Shown: positions 33,781 through 41,708 of the stretch, piece after piece
How positions within the stretch are numbered: the stretch's first letter is position 1
Layout: each line of letters begins with the position of its first letter
From: Pandoraea cepalis
Lineage (GTDB): Bacteria; Pseudomonadota; Gammaproteobacteria; Burkholderiales; Burkholderiaceae
Length of the DNA stretch: 61,080 nt
Assembly: GCF_902459665.1 (NCBI RefSeq)
Contig: NZ_CABPSL010000024.1
Coordinates: 1-61,080 of the forward strand
Reading direction: 5' to 3'
Position numbers and translations under genes: made by a program
Notes under the pieces: model-generated
Database searches by the model: none
The model's input: the letters and a program-made list of their open reading frames with translations, nothing else
Told to the model about the DNA's origin: nothing

Positions 33781-35244
33781 TCTTACTGTGTCAATAAATT
33801 CATGCCATTATAGAAACTTCTTCATCCACGGCGTGAGGAATGATGGACTGGGAAACGTCATTCGAGTCGTATCTGGAACATTTGTGTGAAGCGCTTGGGC
33901 ATAACGATCGCGAATCAGGATTGAAGGGGCTATTGCCAAGGGCTGATGCCGCCAATTCGGCGCAAGAGCGTCGAGCCGCTGGCGGCGCATCTGGAACCGG
34001 AGCACGTGAGCGCGCGGCACCAGTCGTTGCATCATTTCGTGGCGAAGTCGGAATGGTTCGATACGGCGCTGCTCGAGCAGGTGCGGCGCTGGGTGCTGCC
34101 GCATATGGACCCGGCTGGCGGGTTGTATTGGATCATTGACGACACGGGATTTCCCAAGAAGGGCAAGCATTCGGTCGGCGTGGCGCGGCAATACTGCGGT
34201 CAGTTGGGCAAGCAGGACAACTGCCAGGTTGCGGTGAGCCTGTCGGTGGCGACGGAAGATGCGAGCCTACCGGTGTCGTATCGACTGCATCTGCCGCGTG
34301 AATGGAGCGACGATCCCGCGCGACGACAGAAAGCCGGCGTGCCCGAGGAAATTGAGTTTGCAACCAAACCGGAGATTGCGACCGGGCAGTTGCACGAAGC
34401 ACGGCAAAGCGGCGCGCCCGACGGTATCGTGTTGGCCGATGCGGGCTATGGAGACGACACCTCGTTTCGCGAGGCCGTCAGCGAGCTCGGGCTGCAGTAT
34501 GCGGTGGGCATTCGCTCGAACACGCGCGTATGGGCACCGGGCACCGCTCCTCTACCACCCGAATCCTCCGCGGGGAAATCGGGCCGGCCGCGTAGCTTGT
34601 TACGGCGCGCGCCAGGGCATGAGCCGATCGGAGTCAAAGATCTGGCCTTGACGCTCGATGCCTCGCGCTATCGCAACGTGATCTGGCGTGAAGGTACCTG
34701 CGCCGCGCTCAGTTCGCGCTTTGCCGCCGTGCGCGTGCGTGCTTCACATCGCGATTACTGGCGCTCCACACTGCGCGATGAGGAATGGCTGCTGATCGAA
34801 TGGCCCGAAGATGATGCGGAGCCACTCAAATATTGGCTTTCGACTTTGCCCCCAGACACGACGCTCGAACGCATGGTTCATGTTGCCAAGCTGCGCTGGC
34901 GTATCGAGCGGAATTATCAGGATCTCAAGCAGGAATTCGGCCTGGGACACTTCGAAGGACGTGGCTGGCGTGGATTCCATCACCATGCATCGCTGTGTAT
35001 TGCCGCCTATGGGTTTCTTGTTGCTCAACGCCTCATTCAAGGCGACAGTAAAAAAAACTCCTCGATCCGCGACCCATTTGCCTTACCCTCGGATTACGTG
35101 CCACGCGGGTCCGCAGCGCACGCAGCGCCACGTGGCTGATTCCATCACCACGCTGCGCTGGCGTATCGCTGCATACATCGCGCGCCGGATCCAGCGATGT
35201 CCGTTTTGTTCAGCGGTCAATGCTGGTTTATTGACACAGTAAGA
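33781..35244 (+). mobile_element. IS701-family insertion sequence, complete ends
   Basis: 1464 bp bounded by perfect 18-bp inverted repeats TCTTACTGTGTCAATAAA (33781-33798 and complement 35227-35244). It is flanked by 4-bp direct repeats CTAG (33777-33780, 35245-35248), matching the YTAR target preference known for IS701 elements. It inserted into repeat copy B. Its transposase has an N-terminal frameshift. Confidence 0.92.
33840..35139 (+). pseudogene. IS701-family transposase, N-terminal frameshift
   Basis: The first 29 residues (MMDWETSFESYLEHLCEALG then HNDRESGLKG) are in one frame. The continuation YCQGLMPPIRRKSVEPLAAH onward runs in another to 35139. The shift maps to a G-run at 33926-33929: removing one G restores a continuous product of about 433 residues. 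DDE core segments include YWIIDDTGFPKKGKHSVGVA, VLADAGYGDD and a C-terminal LRWRIERNYQDLKQEFGLGHFEGR. An internal ATG at 33946 could give a 397-residue protein lacking the N-terminus. A sequencing error in the homopolymer cannot be excluded. Confidence 0.8.
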
Positions 35245-35270
35245 CTAGTGTGCACCGACGCTGATTCACA

Positions 35271-35590
35271 GATGATGTTGGATCGGAAGCGATAGCTAGG
35301 TCGGCTGCCGAGATCATCGTAAGCCCCAAGGGGACACGGCCGAGAATCATCGGATATCGCGAGCTGGCCGCTGATTTACTGTCAGCTGCGAAGCGGGGGC
35401 TTGTGGTCACTGCCGTCGCCGGGGGCGGTGTGCTATTGCGCGAGATCAGTCGAGATCTCCGGGAGTTTGTGTCGCCCGCACTTCCCTGTAATTTTCTCGT
35501 TGGCGCTGGGCTTCCACAAACCAAGGAAGCATGGGAGAGGTTTCTGCGCCATTTTCCGAGGACGGCAGAAACCACGGGCGTTTATAGTGA
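35271..35590 (+). pseudogene. Fragment of an unidentified gene, copy B
   Basis: Frame DDVGSEAIARSAAEIIVSPK, then RIIGYRELAADLLSAAKRGL and VVTAVAGGGVLLREISRDLR. It is homologous to 1230-1560 at protein level. The 5' part present in copy A (HADPVSLCQNFRDWLQAEIP) is deleted. Family unknown; the Gly-rich loop plus helix could belong to a phosphoribosyltransferase-like fold (inference). Confidence 0.45.
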
Positions 35591-35659
35591 AAAGGAGCGC
35601 CCGGCGTTTCTCTCTCGTAACAGGCTCAATTTCGAGCGCATTACGAGGACCGAGAAACC

Positions 35660-35950
35660 ATGCACATCAAACGCGCCAAGACACTCAAACCTGCCCAAAT
35701 CCGCCACCTGCTCCGCGTGACCGAGGCCACCAGTCGGCACCCCGAGCGTGACGCGCTTATTCTGCTGCTCGGCTTCACCTGCGGGATGCGGATCTCCGAA
35801 ATTGCCCGCATCGAAGTGGCGGACGTACTCCAGCCCTCCGGACTAATTCGAGAAGAAGTGAGCCTGCGGGCAGCGATCACGAAAGGCTGCCGCCAGCGCT
35901 GCGTGTACCTGAGCCATCGATTGATGATGCGAAAAGTAGATACACGTTGA
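35660..35950 (+). pseudogene. Tyrosine recombinase N-terminal fragment, copy B
   Basis: 96 residues starting MHIKRAKTLKPAQIRHLLRV, with LILLLGFTCGMRISEIARIE and VSLRAAITKGCRQRCVYLSH. It has the core-binding region and the first catalytic-Arg neighbourhood of a tyrosine recombinase, then stops in unrelated sequence, so the catalytic domain with HxxR and Tyr is absent. It extends 47 residues beyond the fragment at 1619 and shows what the intact gene continued into. Confidence 0.78.
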
Positions 35951-36003
35951 AACTCCGAAAGATCATGTCTATACTCGTAGATACGTAATGGAGGTGAATC
36001 ATC

Positions 36004-36258
36004 ATGGCAAAGACGGCAACACTGACTATTCAGCAATGGGGAAACAGCTTGGCGGTACGGATTCCTGCCGCAGTCGCGCGCTCTGCGCACTTCGAGGTGG
36101 GCCTCGAGGTGGAGGTGACAACCGATGAGGTTGGCGTCACCGTAAAGCCTGTCTGCCCTCGTAAGCTCACCCTTGCTGAAAAGCTCGCCAAGTTCGACCT
36201 GTCTAAGCATGGCGGAGAGGCTATGGCGGCAACCCCTGTTGGCGCGGAGGCTTTTTGA
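36004..36258 (+). CDS. mazE: MazE/AbrB-type antitoxin
   Basis: 84 residues. The N-terminal swapped-hairpin AbrB domain (TLTIQQWGNSLAVRIPAAVARSAHFEVGLEVEVTT) binds operator DNA; the C-terminal tail (KLTLAEKLAKFDLSKHGGEAM) would wrap the toxin. GGAGG precedes the ATG. Stop and toxin start overlap as TGATG. Family knowledge: the complex represses its own promoter; a GTAGATAC repeat (about 35936 and 35972) in the leader is a candidate operator. Confidence 0.9.
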   Translation: MAKTATLTIQQWGNSLAVRIPAAVARSAHFEVGLEVEVTTDEVGVTVKPVCPRKLTLAEKLAKFDLSKHGGEAMAATPVGAEAF

Positions 36259-36620
36259 TGTCGAAGGTCGCTTGGGCACCGGATCGCGGCGATATCATCT
36301 GGATCGACTGCAATCCACAAGTCGGTCGAGAAATGAAGAATATGCATCCGATGCTCGTCCTGTCGCCTAGAGCGTTTAACGAGACAACCAGCATCGTCAT
36401 TGGCCTGCCTATGACGATGGCAGAGTACAACGACACCAATCCGTTCGCTATCAAGTTCAAGGGGCCGAAAAACGTCACCAGCTACGTCTTAGGGCATCAG
36501 CCGAAGTCCTTCGACTGGCGGGCGCGCGGCGCGAAGCCGCATCCGTGGAAGCAGGCACCGCAGGAAGTTTTTTTGGCCGCCTGCGAGCAATTGAACCAGA
36601 TCATTTCGATCTGCGAGTAA
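36258..36620 (+). CDS. mazF: MazF/ChpB-type mRNA interferase toxin
   Basis: 120 residues. PemK/MazF fold: WAPDRGDIIWIDCNPQVGRE (the RGDIxWIxxxPxxGxE signature), MHPMLVLSPRAFNETTSIVI, and VLGHQPKSFDWRARGAKPH matching the RNA-binding loop of ChpB-like toxins. It cleaves mRNA at short motifs unless neutralised by the upstream antitoxin, to which it is translationally coupled. Appears complete. Confidence 0.9.
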   Translation: MSKVAWAPDRGDIIWIDCNPQVGREMKNMHPMLVLSPRAFNETTSIVIGLPMTMAEYNDTNPFAIKFKGPKNVTSYVLGHQPKSFDWRARGAKPHPWKQAPQEVFLAACEQLNQIISICE

Positions 36621-36687
36621 GGGTTTGCCTGGCGTGAAACGCCCCGAACCGGCCGGAAGCCGGGACTGATATCGTAAGAGGAACTAC

Positions 36688-36882
36688 ATGCGTCTGCTGC
36701 TTGCGTTGATTTTGCCTTGGCTTCAATTTTTCACGATCGGACGTCCCTTCGCGGGGATCATCTGCTTGCTTCTCCAACTCACGATCATCGGTTGGATTCC
36801 GGCTGCGATCTGGTCTGTGTATGCGCTGAGCCAGTACAAGACCGACAAGAAAATCGAGCGCGCCCTGGCTAGTCGCGGGTGA
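36688..36882 (+). CDS. YqaE/Pmp3-family membrane protein
   Basis: 64 residues with two transmembrane helices (LLLALILPWLQFFTIGRPFA and IICLLLQLTIIGWIPAAIWS) and a basic tail, the normal Pmp3/YqaE architecture. Family members affect membrane potential and salt stress in yeast and plants; bacterial role uncertain. AGAGGAAC precedes the ATG. First of a run of closely spaced plus-strand genes to 38230. Confidence 0.8.
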   Translation: MRLLLALILPWLQFFTIGRPFAGIICLLLQLTIIGWIPAAIWSVYALSQYKTDKKIERALASRG

Positions 36883-36893
36883 CGAGGAAGCCA

Positions 36894-37313
36894 ATGAAGC
36901 GAGACTGGGACCTACTGCGCAAACAGCTGACGGACATAGAGGCCGGGAATGATGCGCTGGCAGATATTCCGGATGCGCCGAAGTGGACAGATGATCTGAC
37001 TTGGGAGTCATATGACGCTCTTGCCAGAGAGCGGCGGAAAATTGAAGAGCGAATCGCAGGGCATCTCGAACTGCTAATCGACAGTGGATATGTTGATGGT
37101 CTTCATGTGCTCCGTGGGGCAGACAACCATTTCTCGTTCGCTTGTTCCGCGCCTAGGCTTACGATGTCCGGGCACGATCTACTCGATACTATGCGGTCAT
37201 CGTCAATCTGGGATTCGATTAAATCCAACGCCAAGAAGAAGGGCATCGAGCTGACGTTTGATGCCATTAAGGCACTCGGTGCTTACGCCTTGAAGCAGAC
37301 ACTGGCTGGATAG
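36894..37313 (+). CDS. DUF2513-family protein
   Basis: 139 residues from MKRDWDLLRKQLTDIEAGND; an upstream ATG overlapping the previous gene is less likely because GAGGAAG sits in front of this one. Features MKRDxDLxRxxLxxIE, GHLELLIDSGYVDG and LTMSGHDLLDTMRSSSIWDS are diagnostic of DUF2513, a family common in prophages and integrated elements, with winged-helix-like architecture. Function unknown. Confidence 0.8.
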   Translation: MKRDWDLLRKQLTDIEAGNDALADIPDAPKWTDDLTWESYDALARERRKIEERIAGHLELLIDSGYVDGLHVLRGADNHFSFACSAPRLTMSGHDLLDTMRSSSIWDSIKSNAKKKGIELTFDAIKALGAYALKQTLAG

Positions 37314-37332
37314 GAAAAGGGGATACGCTAAC

Positions 37333-37839
37333 ATGGGCATGATCGGGGATGCCGCCGAGGGTATAAAAGCAGTTGGCCAAATTGCCGTGAAGCCTCTACT
37401 TGCCATCGCGTTCGCTAGCGGGGCTCTGCTATACGCTCCGGCACATCTTGTTGACGCAGCGGGCCTCGTCGACTTTCTCACGAAGTACCGAATGTGGGTC
37501 GGAGTCGCGTTGCTGGCGTCCTGCGCTTATCTGCTCGCGCATGGACTCACTTGGATCTTCAACGTCCTCGGCTCCTGGCTCGGCGATGCACGGATGCGAA
37601 AGGTCAGACGAAAGTGGCTCACGACGCTTACGCCAGACGAGAAGGCAGTTCTCGTTCCCTATATCCGCAACCAAGCGGCATCAATCGATTACAGCCTTAA
37701 CGATGGTGCCGTGCGCGGCTTGGAAGGGAAGGGAGTGCTATACCGAGCGTCGTCCGTTTCATATGGCCTTAATTTTCCGTTCAATATGCAACCGTGGGCC
37801 CGTGAAATTCTGGTCGCGGAGCCTGAGCTTCTGATGTAG
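37333..37839 (+). CDS. SieB-like superinfection exclusion protein (predicted)
   Basis: 168 residues. Two hydrophobic helices (PLLAIAFASGALLYAPAHLV, about 20-40, and WVGVALLASCAYLLAHGLTW, about 52-73) are followed by a cytoplasmic domain beginning WLTTLTPDEKAVLVPYIRNQ. This layout (two helices, then a domain opening with LTxxEKxxLxxYI) is that of SieB proteins of lambdoid phages, which abort growth of some infecting phages. Neighbours (DUF2513, toxin-antitoxin) fit a phage-related islet. Family call from pattern memory, moderate certainty. Confidence 0.6.
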   Translation: MGMIGDAAEGIKAVGQIAVKPLLAIAFASGALLYAPAHLVDAAGLVDFLTKYRMWVGVALLASCAYLLAHGLTWIFNVLGSWLGDARMRKVRRKWLTTLTPDEKAVLVPYIRNQAASIDYSLNDGAVRGLEGKGVLYRASSVSYGLNFPFNMQPWAREILVAEPELLM

Positions 37840-37860
37840 GAAAACGTTAGGGGGATAGTA

Positions 37861-38118
37861 ATGGCAACAACCGAAAATCCCGGCCCGAAGGGCGAGTTGG
37901 TGTTGGTGGACTACTTTCACGAGTCGTCGAGCGGACATTTTGACAAAAGCAACCGCGCCGTACTTTTGCCAGGCAATGGGACAATGGTCACTCTGGATGT
38001 ATTCGCCGATTCCTGCAATCACTTCAAAGGGCCGCGAGAAGAAAGTCGGGAGCTGTGGGAGATCGATCGCGAAGCATTGATCGGTCTCATCAACCAACAT
38101 GGTAAGCGAGTCGGATAG
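37861..38118 (+). CDS. Hypothetical 85-residue protein
   Basis: Starts MATTENPGPKGELVLVDYFH 21 bp after the SieB-like gene. Contains ESSSGHFDKSNRAVLLPGNG and an acidic end. No signal peptide, membrane helix or recognised family. Close spacing suggests the same transcript as the preceding small genes. Confidence 0.55.
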   Translation: MATTENPGPKGELVLVDYFHESSSGHFDKSNRAVLLPGNGTMVTLDVFADSCNHFKGPREESRELWEIDREALIGLINQHGKRVG

Positions 38119-38128
38119 GAAAACTGGA

Positions 38129-38230
38129 ATGGAACTGATCTACTGGCGCGAGTTTGACGAAGGCGAGGAGCGGTTCTCAGGTAGGGCGCTTTGGGTACCG
38201 TTCGTCCGTTTCCCAGTATTGCAGTGTTAG
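38129..38230 (+). CDS. Possible 33-residue peptide or truncated gene start
   Basis: Frame MELIYWREFDEGEERFSGRA then LWVPFVRFPVLQC, starting 10 bp after the preceding stop, the spacing seen between other genes of this run. It may be the surviving 5' end of a gene cut where the efflux locus begins. Weak support. Confidence 0.25.
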   Translation: MELIYWREFDEGEERFSGRALWVPFVRFPVLQC

Positions 38231-38240
38231 CAACCTCAAC

Positions 38241-38939
38241 ATGAAAGTACTTATCATCGAAGACGACGCAGCCATTGCAGCGAACGTCTACGACTACCTG
38301 GAAAGCCGTGGTTTTCAAGTCGATCTCGCAGCGAACGGTCCCGCAGGACTCAAGTTCGCGCTTTCCGACGCCTGGGATGCGATCCTGCTTGATATTTCGC
38401 TGCCGGGTATGGACGGGCTGGCACTGTGCCGTGCGCTGCGTCAGCAGGCGCATCGCGATACGCCTGTGCTCATGCTAACCGCGAGGGATTCGCTCGATGA
38501 CAAACTAATGGGCTTTAGTCACGGAGCGGACGACTACCTCGTCAAGCCCTTTTCGCTCAAGGAAGTCGGCGCGCGTCTCGACGCATTGATTAAGCGCTAT
38601 CGCGGCAGGGTGGCCGCACAGGCGCTGCGGTTCGCCGACCTGACGCTCGATTTGCAGACGCTTGCTGTCGAGCGCGCCGGCCGCCCGATCAAGCTCCAAC
38701 CCAAATGCCTTCACATTTTGCGTTTGCTCATGTTGGCGCCCGATCGAGTGCTAACGCGCCAGGAACTCGAAACGGAAGTGTGGGGAGGCGAACCGCCAGG
38801 AAGCGACACATTGCGCACCCACATCTATATGTTGCGCAAGGCTTTGACGAAGCCCGGCGACGCGGAACTCGTCGAGACCGTTCACGGACTCGGCTATCGA
38901 CTTTCTACTGGCAACGCCAATGCACCTCAGTCTTCGTAA
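38241..38939 (+). CDS. OmpR-family response regulator
   Basis: 232 residues from MKVLIIEDDAAIAANVYDYL. Receiver domain with acidic pocket EDD (7-9), phospho-acceptor Asp51 (ILLDISLPGMDG), Thr80 and Lys102 (VKPFS). C-terminal winged helix with LMLAPDRVLTRQELETEVWG and THIYMLRKAL, HGLGYRL. The upstream in-frame extension has no ribosome-binding site. The kinase gene overlaps its 3' end by 20 nt. Likely controls the following TolC/adaptor/RND operon. Confidence 0.93.
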   Translation: MKVLIIEDDAAIAANVYDYLESRGFQVDLAANGPAGLKFALSDAWDAILLDISLPGMDGLALCRALRQQAHRDTPVLMLTARDSLDDKLMGFSHGADDYLVKPFSLKEVGARLDALIKRYRGRVAAQALRFADLTLDLQTLAVERAGRPIKLQPKCLHILRLLMLAPDRVLTRQELETEVWGGEPPGSDTLRTHIYMLRKALTKPGDAELVETVHGLGYRLSTGNANAPQSS

Positions 38940-40191
38940 GAAAGTCGCGCTGGCATTCTCGGCCGTCACGATTGTGTTGCTGGTGACACAAGCACTCGGT
39001 GTCCGGCTTCTCGCAGAGGCGCAAGAAGAACGACTGATCACCGCGTTGATTCGTGACGATATCGCGAGTGTGGTGCGAGGTTACGAAGCCGCGCCGTCGA
39101 CGTTACCCCCTCTCGATGATCGCCTCAACGGCTATCTCTCCGCGGCCGACAGCTCCTCTCCGGCACTGCCCACCACTGTCGCTCAGCTTCCTCCCGGCAC
39201 GCACGAACTGATTGCCGACGGGCGCGAAATCCACGTGACCATTGTCCCATTCAATCACGTACGACTCTACCGAGTCTATAACTTCAGCGTCTACGAGAAA
39301 CATTTCAAAGAAGTCATTAACGCACTCATGGCGACCACGGGTGTGTTCGCGCTAGTCGCGATCTGGCTGGCATTTGGCTTGTCAGGCATGTTAGTTCGTC
39401 AGGTCGCAAACCTGGCAAATCAGGTCACAAAGCTCCGTCAGGATTCCGAGCCCTCAATCCAGTCGGGCGAGTTCGATGAGCAGGAATTGATCGGCCTTGT
39501 CGACGCCTTCAATGACTTCCACCGGCGCATGGCCGATATGGTCGCGCGAGAAAAGGAGTTCACCGGCAACGTCAGCCATGAGTTGCGCACGCCGCTAACC
39601 GCCATCAAAACGAGCTGCGAACTGTTGGACCAAGCCCCGGGGCTCGACGACAGAGCACGTGCGCGGATTGCACAGATCGAGCGCGCGGCAGACCATATGC
39701 GGGAACTGGTCAGCGCCTTGTTGCTATTGGCTCGCGAGGAAACATCCTCAACAACACAGCCTGTGGCACTTGCCTCACTTGTCACGGAAGTGCTTCATCC
39801 ATTTGCAGAAAGGATCCGGGCAAAGGATATCGACCTCGTTGTCCAAGTGCCAATGGACCTACGCGTCGACATCAACGACGCCGCGCTGACGATCGTATTA
39901 TCCAACTTGATCGAAAACGCGGTGCGTTATACCGATGTCGGTCACATCCGCTTGGCGTGGAAAGACAGACGATTGTGCGTGGAGGATAGCGGGAGCGGCA
40001 TCGCCAAGGAGGCGCAGCCGCACATTTTCGATCGACTTTATCGCGGCGATCAAGCCGAATCCGTCGCACGTGGCTTCGGCCTCGGCCTGGCGATCGTGCA
40101 GAAACTCTGCGCGCGTTACGGCTGGCCGGTCACCGTTGACAGCGCACTTGGCCAAGGGACCCGAGTCTCCCTGCGGCTCCCGGTGGTTTAA
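38920..40191 (+). CDS. Membrane sensor histidine kinase
   Basis: 423 residues. Membrane helices at about 10-30 and 135-157 bracket a periplasmic sensor of about 100 residues with no obvious His/Met metal cluster. Then HAMP-like linker, H-box FTGNVSHELRTPLTAIK (His220), N-box NLIENAVRYT, G1 VEDSGSGI and G2 GFGLGLAIVQK. Complete. The signal sensed is unknown; genomic position suggests the substrate of the RND pump downstream. Confidence 0.92.
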   Translation: MHLSLRKKVALAFSAVTIVLLVTQALGVRLLAEAQEERLITALIRDDIASVVRGYEAAPSTLPPLDDRLNGYLSAADSSSPALPTTVAQLPPGTHELIADGREIHVTIVPFNHVRLYRVYNFSVYEKHFKEVINALMATTGVFALVAIWLAFGLSGMLVRQVANLANQVTKLRQDSEPSIQSGEFDEQELIGLVDAFNDFHRRMADMVAREKEFTGNVSHELRTPLTAIKTSCELLDQAPGLDDRARARIAQIERAADHMRELVSALLLLAREETSSTTQPVALASLVTEVLHPFAERIRAKDIDLVVQVPMDLRVDINDAALTIVLSNLIENAVRYTDVGHIRLAWKDRRLCVEDSGSGIAKEAQPHIFDRLYRGDQAESVARGFGLGLAIVQKLCARYGWPVTVDSALGQGTRVSLRLPVV

Positions 40192-40310
40192 CCCGCCAAC
40201 GCGACGCGACATTCAATCGCTGACGTTCTTGACGAAAATTTCACATCGCGTTGCGTAGCATCCCGTCTTGACCGCCCCATTGGGCAGCAACGAGACGCGA
40301 GGGTGCTGAC

Positions 40311-41708
40311 GTGCGCCAAACACCGCTCATTCTTTTACTTTGTCTGGCAGGCTGCGCCACCTACCACGCGCAGCCAATCTCGCCGGCGACGCTCGCGCAC
40401 CAATTCGAGTTGCGCACGCTTTCCGATGAAGGCCTACGTGAATTCATGCGGCGCGAACTGGGCCGCGACGTCCCGCCATCATCCCAGGCTAGCTGGAATC
40501 TCCCAATGTTGACGCTGGCGGCGTGGTATTTCAGTCCGGAACTCCGCGTCGCACGCGCCCAGTGGGCGACAGCAAAAAGTGGAATCGACGTTGCCGACGC
40601 GCTGCCAAACCCCGTGTTGCAGTTGCCGTTCCAGCGCTCGTCGCCGAATCCTGGGCCTGGAACCGCCTACACGTGGGGCCTTGCGCTCGACATCCCCATA
40701 GAAACTGCCGGAAAGCGAGGCTATCGGGTCGAGCAGGCCGCACACCTTGCACAATCCGCTCGGTTGAGCGTCATGAACACCGCTTGGAAAGTGCAGGCAC
40801 GGGTGCGCGATACGCTGCTCGCGATATACGCCGCTCGTGAGAAGGCGACTTTGCTCTCGCGCAAGGCCGATGTCCTCCGGGAGATCGTCGCGATGGTGGA
40901 GAAGCGCCGTGCCGTCGGCGAAAACGCCGGACCGGACGTCGACGCTGCCATCGTTGCAGCCACGCAAGCACAAGCAGAGCTCGCGACAGTTCGCGGCGCG
41001 GAGCAGGGCGCTCGCGCGCAACTCGCCTCCGCCATCGGTGTTCCGACGCGATCGCTGGACGCTGTTCAGCTCGAACTCCAAATGTTCGGCATGGTTCCGG
41101 CGGCACCGCCCGACGCCGATGTGCGTCAGGCGGCGATCCTCAATCGTCCGGATCTGCGCATGTCGCTTGCCGACTACGCCGCCGCCGAATCCGCGCTACA
41201 GCTTGAAGTGGCAAAGCAATATCCCGACATTCATTTGGGGCCTGGCTACACCTACGACACCGGCACACACAAAATCGCGTTCGGTCTCGCCGGTATCAAC
41301 CTGCCGATCTTCAATCAAAACCAAGGCAGCATCGCTCAAGCCGAAGCGAATCGCAAGGAGGCGGCTGCGCGAACGGCAGCACTGCAAGACACGATACTCG
41401 GCGAGATCGACAGGGCGCTCGACCTCTATCAGGCGAACGTGGAAACGCTGCGCATCGAGGACGCGCGCCTCGCAGCAGCCCGCCGACGGCTTGACAGTAC
41501 GGCCGCGGCGTTTGCGGCCGGGGATGCCGGCCGACTGACCTATGCACAGGCCAGTGCCGATTTCCAGACGAATCAGCTCGTCCGGCTCGATGCCGCCATC
41601 AGTGCCCAACAGGCGGCGGGTCGGCTCGAAGACGCCGTGCAGCGTCCTCTTACTGGCGACGCCCCCGCATTGAAGCCGTCTGTGACTGAAAAGGAGTTGC
41701 GCAAATGA
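40311..41708 (+). CDS. TolC-family outer membrane efflux lipoprotein
   Basis: 465 residues from a GTG (GAGGG upstream). Signal peptide with lipobox CLAGC. Two TolC-type repeats of coiled-coil and beta-strand, e.g. SARLSVMNTAWKVQARVRDT and AALQDTILGEIDRALDLYQA. Forms the outer-membrane channel of the tripartite pump encoded by the next two genes; its stop overlaps the adaptor start (ATGA). N-terminal 60 residues include an extension ELRTLSDEGLREFMRRELGR seen in some beta-proteobacterial heavy-metal pumps. Confidence 0.9.
   Translation: MRQTPLILLLCLAGCATYHAQPISPATLAHQFELRTLSDEGLREFMRRELGRDVPPSSQASWNLPMLTLAAWYFSPELRVARAQWATAKSGIDVADALPNPVLQLPFQRSSPNPGPGTAYTWGLALDIPIETAGKRGYRVEQAAHLAQSARLSVMNTAWKVQARVRDTLLAIYAAREKATLLSRKADVLREIVAMVEKRRAVGENAGPDVDAAIVAATQAQAELATVRGAEQGARAQLASAIGVPTRSLDAVQLELQMFGMVPAAPPDADVRQAAILNRPDLRMSLADYAAAESALQLEVAKQYPDIHLGPGYTYDTGTHKIAFGLAGINLPIFNQNQGSIAQAEANRKEAAARTAALQDTILGEIDRALDLYQANVETLRIEDARLAAARRRLDSTAAAFAAGDAGRLTYAQASADFQTNQLVRLDAAISAQQAAGRLEDAVQRPLTGDAPALKPSVTEKELRK

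Larger units (their letters stand above)
33628..35808 (+). repeat. Large direct repeat, copy B, interrupted by an IS701 element
   Basis: Same orientation as 970-1763. Left part 33628-33780, right part 35249-35808; removing the IS and one CTAG rejoins gatgtctag-tgtgca, which aligns with gatgcctggtgtgca of copy A. Copy B lacks about 85 bp found in A near 1145-1229. The right end extends further into the recombinase gene than copy A. Confidence 0.85.
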
